A DNA stretch of 5,094 nucleotides, from contig JAEWPL010000104.1 of NCBI GenBank assembly GCA_023460615.1, forward strand, positions 1 through 5,094, given 5' to 3'. Of this stretch, positions 1-5,094 are shown one piece after another; within the stretch, counting starts at the first letter, position 1, and each line of letters begins with the position of its first letter. This DNA comes from Pseudomonadota bacterium. GTDB taxonomy: Bacteria; Pseudomonadota; Gammaproteobacteria; Enterobacterales; Succinivibrionaceae. The notes under the pieces are model-generated. The model saw only the letters and a list, made by a program, of their open reading frames with translations. It searched no databases and had not been told where the DNA came from. The translations under genes and the position numbers were made by a program.

Positions 1-1399
1 ATATCAAAGATTTCTTAGATATCTTAAATAACCCTGAACGCATGAAGTCAGAGATTAGAAAAGAATTACTTGAAGTTAAAGAAACTTATGGTGATGCACG
101 TAGAACCTCCTTCACTCAAGATGTTGGTAAGTTCAATAAGGGCGATTTAATCACTCGTCGTGATGTTATCGTTACTTATCTGCTCAAGGTTACATTAAGT
201 ATCAGGATATTTCTTCTTACGAGAGCCAAGCTCGTGGTGGTCGTGGCAAACTTGCAACTAAGTTAAAGGATGAAGATTACATTACTAACGTAGTAGTAGC
301 TTCAACCCACGACAAGATGCTTTGCTTTACTAACAAGGGTCGTGCTTTTGTAAGCGTAGTGTATGATCTTCCTACTTCAGAAAATCGTACCTCAAAAGGT
401 CTACCTGTACAGAACTTCTTTAACATTGACCGTGACCAAGGTGAACGCATTACCGCATTATTACCAATTTCAGAGTTTAATAATGATGAGTACTTCTTCA
501 TGGCAACTAAGAAGGGTAGCGTAAAGAAGGTTAAGACCTCCGCTTTTGCATCCTTTGTAAACAGAATGAATGCTAACGGCATTATCGCCGCAAACTTAAA
601 TGAAGACGATGAGTTAATCGGTGTTGAGATTTCTTCAGGTGATGACGATATCTTCTTATTCACCTCTAACGGTTATGCTCAGCACTTCTGCGAGTACTAT
701 AAAGGCTCAGCTTCTGATTCAGATACAGAAACTGATACTCAAGCAACTGAAGAGTCAACAGATGGTGACAACGATGAGAAGTCAATTGATAGACACGCAG
801 GCTCAGGTGTTCGTCCATCTGGTCGTACCTCAGGTGGTATCCGTGGTGCAAGACTTAGAGATGGCGCTGAGGTAGTATCCTTAATGGTAGTACCTCCATC
901 ACAGCTAAATAGTGAGTGTATGATTGCTTCTGCTAACGGTTTTGGTAAGCGTTGTAAGTTATCAGATATCGCTTTAAGAAATCGTGGTGGTTTAGGTGTT
1001 ATCATCATGGGTAACCTAGATAGAAATGGTTTAGTAATTGGCGCAGTTCCAGCAGATGAGAATGGCGACTTTATGATCATTTCTAATCAAGGTCAGTTGC
1101 TACGTTCAACCATGAAGGAAATTCCTTTAATTGGTCGTTACGGTGCCGGCAACAAGATCATGAAGATGTATGAAGGCGACACTTTGATGTCTATTCAGTC
1201 TATTCCTGAAGACGTAGTGGAAAATGCTAAGAAAACAGCATTAGCTCGTGAAAAGGAAAAGCAAGATTTAATAGACGCTCAAAATCAAAGTGCAAGCGCG
1301 GTAACAGAAAATACTGATACACAAGCTACAAGCGCTGTGACTGAGGTTCAGCAAGAGAACGCTGTAGAGAATACTACAGAATCTTCTACTCAAGAATAA
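1..1399 (+). CDS. gyrA: DNA gyrase subunit A, C-terminal part (5' end outside window; one frame break near 177)
   Basis: GyrA is the DNA-cleaving and DNA-wrapping subunit of the A2B2 gyrase that introduces negative supercoils. The frame opens at base 3 at roughly E. coli residue 485; LLEVKETYGDARRT matches the end of the breakage-reunion domain. A GyrA box, QARGGRG, lies at 227-247. Six beta-pinwheel blade motifs follow: VIVTLSAQGYIKYQ (about 165-205), MLCFTNKGRAF (317), FMATKKGSVKKV (about 497), FLFTSNGYAQHF (about 653), MIASANGFGKRC (about 920) and MIISNQGQLLRS (about 1073). The frame changes between Thr (174-176) and Ser (179-181), so an uninterrupted protein needs one extra T near 177; read literally, the first frame stops at 264-266. 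A 35-residue acidic insert (695-799) and a 64-residue polar tail (1205-1396) make this part about 75 residues longer than in E. coli. Identity is very secure. An assembly error is more likely than a broken essential gene. Confidence 0.95.
174..181 (+). other. gyrA: Frameshift site in gyrA (one T apparently missing)
   Basis: The sequence reads act-tatct where the GyrA family pattern DVxVTLSxQGY requires act-tta-tct. Adding one T to the TT at 176-177 joins the upstream frame (from base 3) to the downstream frame (179 to 1399) with no residue lost. As written, translation continues in the wrong frame through unrelated residues to a TAA at 264-266 and would remove the whole wrapping domain. The local bases do not form a canonical X-XXY-YYZ slippery heptamer, so programmed recoding is not supported. 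Confidence 0.9.
227..247 (+). other. gyrA: GyrA box motif, variant QARGGRG
   Basis: The seven-residue GyrA box (canonical QRRGGKG) is needed for DNA wrapping and supercoiling and distinguishes GyrA from the ParC subunit of topoisomerase IV. Here it reads Q-A-R-G-G-R-G. The GG core and flanking basic residues remain, the second position is Ala instead of Arg, and the Lys is replaced by Arg. The presence of the box supports the gyrA call over parC. The effect of losing one Arg is unknown. Confidence 0.85.
695..799 (+). other. gyrA: Acidic low-complexity insert in the GyrA wrapping domain
   Basis: Between the blade strand ending HFCE and the conserved segment G-S-G-V-R-P-S-G-R-T-S-G-G-I-R-G lie about 35 residues rich in Asp, Glu, Ser and Thr, for example DSDTETDTQATEESTDGDND. 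In E. coli GyrA the matching place has essentially no extra residues (VRFKESSVRAMG). The insert keeps the frame and has no hydrophobic core, so it is probably a disordered surface loop between pinwheel blades. The boundaries come from a by-eye alignment to remembered E. coli sequence and could shift by a few residues. Confidence 0.7.
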
Positions 1400-1404
1400 T
1401 AACG

Positions 1405-1434
1405 TAAAGCATGGGAAACCATGCTTTATCTTTT
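1405..1434 (+). terminator. Rho-independent terminator after gyrA
   Basis: A perfect 10-bp inverted repeat, TAAAGCATGG (1405-1414) and CCATGCTTTA (1419-1428), encloses a GAAA tetraloop (1415-1418), a stable GNRA-type loop. The 3' arm runs into the T-rich stretch TTTATCTTTT (1425-1434). It begins six bases after the gyrA stop codon. The stem is only moderately GC-rich and the T tract is interrupted, so partial read-through into serC is plausible, especially as I see no strong separate promoter for serC. Confidence 0.8.
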
Positions 1435-1445
1435 AAAGGTAGTTT

Positions 1446-1459
1446 TTGGAGAAACTAAA
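1446..1459 (+). promoter_or_regulatory. Ribosome binding site that sets the serC start
   Basis: GGAG at 1448-1451 lies 8 bases before the ATG at 1460. This favours 1460 over the in-frame ATG at 1421, which lies inside the 3' arm of the gyrA terminator hairpin and lacks a comparable Shine-Dalgarno sequence. Confidence 0.8.
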
Positions 1460-2548
1460 ATGACTAAAGTATGGAACTATTTTGCAGGTCCATGTATGCT
1501 TCCTGTTGAAGTAATGAAGCAAGCTCAGGAAGAATTTCGTGATTACAATGGTACTGGTATCGGTATTGTGGAAATGTCCCACCGTAGTGCTGAATTTGAT
1601 GCCATTGCAAAAGAGTCAGAAGCCCTATTACGTGAATTATTAGATATCCCTTCAAACTACAAAGTTATTTTTGAGCAAGGTGGTGGTCGTGGTCAGTTCG
1701 CTGCTATCCCACTAAACCTATTACCAGAAGATGGTCATGCTGATTATTTTGTAACCGGTCACTGGTCTCGTTGTGCTTATAAAGAGTGTAATGAGCACTT
1801 TGGTAAAGCCATTTTACATGAGTGCACTGATTTAGATGCTAACGGTCAATACACTGTTGATTACTCAAAGATGAAGGTAACAGAAGGTGCTTCATATGCC
1901 TACATGTGCTTAAACGAGACTGTAAATGGTATTGAGTCCTTTACTTTACCTGATACTGGTGATGTACCTTTAATCGTAGATATGTCTTCAGATATCATGA
2001 CTCGTCCTATCGATGTATCAAAGTTTGGCGCTATCATTTTTGGTCTACAAAAGAATGTAGGTCCAGCAGGTATGACCATTACTATCGTCCGTGAAGACTT
2101 ATTAGGTAAAGCTCGTAAGTACACTCCTTCTATCATGAATTGGGAAAACCTAGCTAAGTTTGATTCTATGTTTAATACCCCATGCACCTTCTCTTGGTAC
2201 ATGGCTTACTTAAACTTTAAGTGGATTAAATCTTTAGGCGGTGTAGCAGAATTAGAAAAACGTAATATCGCAAAATCACAAATGCTTTATGATTATATTG
2301 ATAACTCTGATTTCTACATCAGCAAGATTTCACCAAAGGACAGATCACGTGTAAACTGCGTCTTCACCTTAAAAGATGAGTCTTTAAATGACGAGTTTAT
2401 TAAGACCGCTAAAGCTCAAGGTTTAATTGGTCTTAAGGGGCATAAAGTTCTTGGTGGTATGAGAGCAAGTATTTACAACGCAATGCCTATTGAAGGTGTT
2501 GAGGTTTTAGTAAAGTACATGCAAGAGTTTGCAGCAAAGCATAGCTAA
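1460..2548 (+). CDS. serC: Phosphoserine aminotransferase
   Basis: SerC is a cytosolic, dimeric PLP enzyme that converts 3-phosphohydroxypyruvate and glutamate to phosphoserine (second step of serine synthesis). In E. coli it also makes 4-phosphohydroxythreonine for pyridoxal phosphate synthesis. From the ATG at 1460 the protein has 362 residues, the same as the E. coli enzyme. Visible landmarks are NYFAGPCMLP at the N-terminus, His41-Arg42 (substrate site), GGGRGQF at 74-80 (cofactor phosphate loop), Trp102 (stacks on the PLP ring), Asp174, and Lys198 in GLQKNVGPAG, which forms the Schiff base. Asn239-Thr240 and Arg335 in GGMRASIYNAMP complete the site. Cys242 stands where E. coli has the second Pro of NTPPT. 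An upstream in-frame ATG at 1421 would add 13 residues resembling no family member. fadD follows after 18 bases, suggesting one transcript. Identity is very secure. Confidence 0.97.
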   Translation: MTKVWNYFAGPCMLPVEVMKQAQEEFRDYNGTGIGIVEMSHRSAEFDAIAKESEALLRELLDIPSNYKVIFEQGGGRGQFAAIPLNLLPEDGHADYFVTGHWSRCAYKECNEHFGKAILHECTDLDANGQYTVDYSKMKVTEGASYAYMCLNETVNGIESFTLPDTGDVPLIVDMSSDIMTRPIDVSKFGAIIFGLQKNVGPAGMTITIVREDLLGKARKYTPSIMNWENLAKFDSMFNTPCTFSWYMAYLNFKWIKSLGGVAELEKRNIAKSQMLYDYIDNSDFYISKISPKDRSRVNCVFTLKDESLNDEFIKTAKAQGLIGLKGHKVLGGMRASIYNAMPIEGVEVLVKYMQEFAAKHS

Positions 2549-2556
2549 TTTACAAT

Positions 2557-2566
2557 AGGAGCCGTT
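2557..2566 (+). promoter_or_regulatory. Ribosome binding site of fadD
   Basis: AGGAG at 2557-2561 lies 5 bases before the ATG at 2567, within the 18-base serC-fadD gap. No terminator or promoter fits in this gap, which supports co-transcription with serC. Confidence 0.8.
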
Positions 2567-4258
2567 ATGGCAGATGTTCGTACACCTTGGTATCAAAGTT
2601 ATCCAAAAGATGTACCTTATACTATAGATAAGCCAAACTATCAAAATATTGGTCAAATGTTTGATGACGTATGTAATAAATACGGCAAACGCAAGGCTTT
2701 TATCAGTTTTAACTCTGCTGTAACTTTCCTTGATGTAAAAAAGGCTACAGACAATTTAGCTGCTTACTTGCAACATTGTGTGCAAGTTAAAAAAGGGGAG
2801 AAGTTAGCTGTAATTCTCCCTAATGTCATTCAATATCCTATTTCAGTATTTGCAGGTCTTAAATGTGGCATGCAAATCGTTAACATCAATCCTTTATACA
2901 CCACCCATGAGATCTTAGGTGTGTTGCGTGATAGCAAGGCAAAAGTAGCTATTTGTCTTGAAAGCATCAATAATGGCTTGCAAAAGATCTTAGATCAAAC
3001 TTATCTTGAGCACGTGATCTCTTGCGGTGTAGGTGATATGTTGCCAGTGTTAAAAGGCAGTGTGATTAACTTTGCTTTTAGACATCTAACAAGACAGGTA
3101 AAGCCTTATAACAAGGCTCTTTTTACTCCTTTTAAGTCTTGTTTATATTATGGAAAACATTATCGCTTGCAGCCTGTAGAATGCGCTTTTGACGATATCG
3201 CTTTTTTACAATATACCGGTGGTACTACAGGCAAACCTAAAGGTGCGATGCTATCCCATGGCAACATTTTATCGAATGTTTTCCAATGTCATGCTATGTA
3301 TGGTCCTCGTTTAAAGTTAGGCGCTGAGTCTATACTTACCGCTTTACCTTTGTACCACATCTTTGCGATGACTATTAACCTAATGTACGCTATGTACATT
3401 GGTGCAACTAATTTACTGATTGTTGATCCTAGAAAGTTTGAGAATTTAATTGCTCAACTTAGAAAGTATCCAAAAATTTCTATTATCACTGGGGTAAACA
3501 CTTTGTTTAATGCCTTTGTGCATTATTCAGTATTTGATAGAGTAAATTTATCTTCCTTAAACCTAGTAGTAGGTGGTGGTACTGCTGTTCAAGAAGGTGT
3601 TGCCGCAAGATTCCTAGAAGCTTCAGGTGGTATTCCTATCCTTGAAGGTTACGGACTTACAGAGTGTTCTCCTTTGTGCTGTGTAGTACCTTATACTGAA
3701 AAGAAATACTCAGGTACTATCGGTATTCCTATTCCTTCAACTCAAGCTAGAATTGTTGATATTCAAACTGGTGAAGAAATCACCGATTTGACTCACTCTG
3801 GAGAACTACAGTTTAAAGGTCCTCAAGTGATGAAAGGCTATTTCCTAAATGAAAAGGAAACAGCAAATGTATTTGACGATGGCTGGCTTAAGACTGGAGA
3901 TATCGCTAAGTGGTGTGAAGGTGGCTACATCAAGATCATTGATAGATTAAAAGATATGATCATTGTCTCTGGCTTTAATGTATTTCCTAACGAAATTGAA
4001 AACGTGGTAAGTACCAATAATAAAGTCTTAGAGTGTGCCGTAGTTGGTGTTCCTTCAAAAACTAGTGGTGAATCTATTAAGTTATTCGTGATACGTAAAG
4101 ATCACAGCTTAACTAAAGAAGAGCTTTTAGACTATTGCAGAAAGTATTTGACTGGCTACAAATTACCTAAACATATTGAGTTTGTAGAGCAGTTACCTAA
4201 GTCTGCAGTAGGTAAAGTTATGCGCCGTTATTTAAGACAAAATAGATTTAATGGTTAG
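2567..4258 (+). CDS. fadD: Long-chain fatty acid-CoA ligase (acyl-CoA synthetase)
   Basis: FadD activates long-chain fatty acids at the inner membrane face using ATP, through an acyl-AMP intermediate, to give acyl-CoA. It belongs to the ANL adenylate-forming superfamily. The protein has 563 residues, against 561 in E. coli. The N-terminal domain holds the ATP-binding loop YTGGTTGKPKGA (216-227), TALPLYHIFA (258-267), ITGVNTLFNA (307-316) and the adenine-binding motif YGLTECSPL (362-370). The fatty acyl-CoA synthetase signature spans 438-463, including TGD (443-445) and Arg460, and leads to VSGFNVFPNEIE (467-478) at the hinge. Catalytic Lys550 sits in PKSAVGK near the C-terminus. All key motifs are intact and there is no signal peptide. 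It follows serC closely and precedes rnd, as fadD precedes rnd in E. coli. If the host is an anaerobe without beta-oxidation, the likely use is incorporating scavenged fatty acids into lipids, which is speculative. Confidence 0.95.
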   Translation: MADVRTPWYQSYPKDVPYTIDKPNYQNIGQMFDDVCNKYGKRKAFISFNSAVTFLDVKKATDNLAAYLQHCVQVKKGEKLAVILPNVIQYPISVFAGLKCGMQIVNINPLYTTHEILGVLRDSKAKVAICLESINNGLQKILDQTYLEHVISCGVGDMLPVLKGSVINFAFRHLTRQVKPYNKALFTPFKSCLYYGKHYRLQPVECAFDDIAFLQYTGGTTGKPKGAMLSHGNILSNVFQCHAMYGPRLKLGAESILTALPLYHIFAMTINLMYAMYIGATNLLIVDPRKFENLIAQLRKYPKISIITGVNTLFNAFVHYSVFDRVNLSSLNLVVGGGTAVQEGVAARFLEASGGIPILEGYGLTECSPLCCVVPYTEKKYSGTIGIPIPSTQARIVDIQTGEEITDLTHSGELQFKGPQVMKGYFLNEKETANVFDDGWLKTGDIAKWCEGGYIKIIDRLKDMIIVSGFNVFPNEIENVVSTNNKVLECAVVGVPSKTSGESIKLFVIRKDHSLTKEELLDYCRKYLTGYKLPKHIEFVEQLPKSAVGKVMRRYLRQNRFNG

Positions 4259-4270
4259 CAAAACTTAAGG

Positions 4271-4276
4271 TATAAT
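4271..4276 (+). promoter_or_regulatory. Candidate -10 box (TATAAT) of an rnd promoter
   Basis: A perfect sigma-70 -10 consensus, TATAAT, lies in the fadD-rnd gap. No good -35 element appears at the right spacing: TTAATG (4248-4253, 17-base spacer) and TTTAAT (4247-4252, 18-base spacer) match TTGACA poorly, and there is no TGn extension. If active, transcription would start near 4281-4285, about 16 to 20 bases before the rnd ATG. Confidence 0.45.
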
Positions 4277-4300
4277 GAGCACCTAAAAAGGTGCTCTCTT
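4277..4300 (+). terminator. Hairpin between fadD and rnd, possible weak terminator or translational control element
   Basis: GAGCACCT (4277-4284) and AGGTGCTC (4289-4296) form an 8-bp perfect stem with an AAAA loop, followed by only a short pyrimidine run, TCTT (4297-4300), directly before the rnd ATG. The short T tract makes it a poor intrinsic terminator. The 3' arm contains AAGGTG (4288-4293), the best Shine-Dalgarno-like sequence for rnd, so folding would hide the ribosome binding site in transcripts that read through from fadD. Confidence 0.6.
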
Positions 4301-5094
4301 ATGAACAATAAGCTTATAATTCACGTCAACTCTCAATCAAAGTTATCAGAACTTATAGCAGTAATGTCATCCTTGACCGAGACTGACTATGTAAGTATTG
4401 ATACTGAGTTTTACAGAGTCACCAATTTTTATCCAAGACTATATTTAGTGCAACTGTGCATAAACGATTGTTGCTATCTTGTAGATCCTATCTCAGATAT
4501 TGATTTAAAAGCTTTCTATCAAGCTTTAGTTTCCTGCAAAGCAAAATTCTTATTTTTCTCCTGCCGTGAAGATCTTGAGATCTTAGCTTTTGAGTGTGAA
4601 AAGTTACAGATAACACCTCGTCTTCCAAAAAAGTGTGTAGATGTGCAGCTGTTAATGGCATTTTTAAACCTAGCTCATCAAAAAGGCTTGCAAAGCACTG
4701 TTAGTGAATATCTTGGTATTGAGTTAAAAAAAGATCAGACTTGCTCAGATTGGTCTTTACGACCTTTAACAGAGGAGCAGGTAAGTTACGCTTGTGAGGA
4801 TGTAATTTATCTAAAGCCTCTTTATGAGCACTTAATCTCTTTAGTAGATCCTAGAGATGTAAGAATAAAGTGGTTCTTTTTAGAAATGGATCTTTGTAAA
4901 GAGCAAGCTTTAAAAGAGTTTTCACCTGACGATTGCTATAAGTCTATACCACAGGCAGGTATGCTCAATATTAAGCAGCTTAACCTTTTAAAATGCTTAT
5001 GTAAGATGAGAGCGCTTACCGCAATGGAAAATGACGAAGCTTTAAACCGTGTGATCACTACCAAAGCCTTGTGCGCTATTGTTCAGAAAAGAAA
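4301..5094 (+). CDS. rnd: Ribonuclease D, N-terminal part (runs off the window)
   Basis: RNase D is a 3'-to-5' exoribonuclease of the DEDDy family that trims the 3' ends of tRNA precursors and other small RNAs. The 264 complete codons here cover the catalytic domain and part of an HRDC domain; the E. coli protein is about 375 residues long. Metal-binding residues are Asp34 and Glu36 (SIDTEFYR, Exo I), Asp91 (REDLEIL, Exo II), and Tyr163 with Asp167 (YACEDVIYL, Exo III), so the exonuclease site looks intact. SDWSLRPLTEEQ (149-160) matches the TDWLARPLTERQ segment of E. coli RNase D. The HRDC-like region begins near residue 211. The ATG at 4301 is chosen because it gives MNNKLIIHVNSQSKL at the expected distance from Exo I and has AAGGTG 7 bases upstream. 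Oddities are Phe86-Ser87 where E. coli has His-Ala before Exo II, and 14 cysteines in 264 residues. Confidence 0.93.
   Translation, partial: MNNKLIIHVNSQSKLSELIAVMSSLTETDYVSIDTEFYRVTNFYPRLYLVQLCINDCCYLVDPISDIDLKAFYQALVSCKAKFLFFSCREDLEILAFECEKLQITPRLPKKCVDVQLLMAFLNLAHQKGLQSTVSEYLGIELKKDQTCSDWSLRPLTEEQVSYACEDVIYLKPLYEHLISLVDPRDVRIKWFFLEMDLCKEQALKEFSPDDCYKSIPQAGMLNIKQLNLLKCLCKMRALTAMENDEALNRVITTKALCAIVQKR

Noticed and set aside
171..181. Programmed -1 ribosomal frameshifting in gyrA
   Set aside because: The bases do not match a canonical slippery heptamer, and gyrA is not known to me to use recoding. A one-base sequence error is the simpler explanation.
42..266. A stand-alone 74-residue small protein
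   Set aside because: Its first part is GyrA sequence continuing from base 3 of the window, and its end is out-of-frame reading after the missing base. It is not a separate gene.
621..875. A second + strand frame inside gyrA at 621-875
   Set aside because: It overlaps the GyrA wrapping domain in another frame. Its low-complexity peptide is a by-product of the Ser/Thr/Asp-rich insert.
277..1080. Open frames on the minus strand opposite gyrA (277-663, 666-851, 739-1080)
   Set aside because: They lie entirely opposite a clearly conserved GyrA frame, resemble no recognisable family and are explained by the coding bias of the true strand.
1395..1400. AATAAT as a -10 box for serC
   Set aside because: It overlaps the gyrA stop codon, has no recognisable -35 at 16 to 18 bases, and a transcript from it would start at the terminator hairpin.
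1900..2202. Minus-strand frame opposite serC (also 1464-1655)
   Set aside because: Both are antisense to conserved SerC motifs and have no convincing ribosome binding site or family resemblance.
1..5094. Search for mobile elements, CRISPR arrays, tRNA or rRNA genes, toxin-antitoxin or defence genes
   Set aside because: Coding sequence fills nearly the whole window with conserved core genes. I saw no direct-repeat arrays, transposase motifs or structural RNA signatures.

Overview
The window is an AT-rich piece of a bacterial chromosome carrying four housekeeping or metabolic genes, all on the + strand and tightly packed. In order they are the C-terminal half of gyrA (DNA gyrase subunit A), serC (phosphoserine aminotransferase), fadD (long-chain acyl-CoA synthetase) and the first part of rnd (ribonuclease D), which runs off the right edge. 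All four proteins resemble their Escherichia coli counterparts as I remember them, and the fadD-rnd neighbourhood is also found in E. coli. This points to a gammaproteobacterium. The low G+C, the A/T-ending codons and the cysteine-rich proteins would fit a host-associated anaerobe such as a Succinivibrionaceae member, but that is an inference and cannot be settled from the window.

Layout: positions 1-1399 hold the 3' part of gyrA, covering the end of the breakage-reunion domain, the whole six-bladed DNA-wrapping domain and a long polar tail. The reading frame breaks once, near position 177, where one base appears to be missing. A perfect hairpin with a U-rich flank (1405-1434) closes gyrA. 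serC (1460-2548) follows with its own ribosome binding site, and fadD (2567-4258) starts 18 bases after serC ends, so the two are probably co-transcribed. The 42-base gap between fadD and rnd holds a perfect TATAAT box, a hairpin, and a Shine-Dalgarno-like sequence lying inside the 3' arm of that hairpin. rnd starts at 4301 and is incomplete. No stretch longer than about 60 bases lacks a gene.

How the genes relate: they serve separate processes (DNA supercoiling; serine and pyridoxal-phosphate synthesis; fatty acid activation; 3' trimming of RNA), and nothing suggests a dedicated system, mobile element, CRISPR array or defence island. The points most worth a second look are the gyrA frame break, a 35-residue acidic insert inside the GyrA wrapping domain, the serC-fadD junction where aroA might be expected, and the compact promoter/hairpin arrangement in front of rnd.
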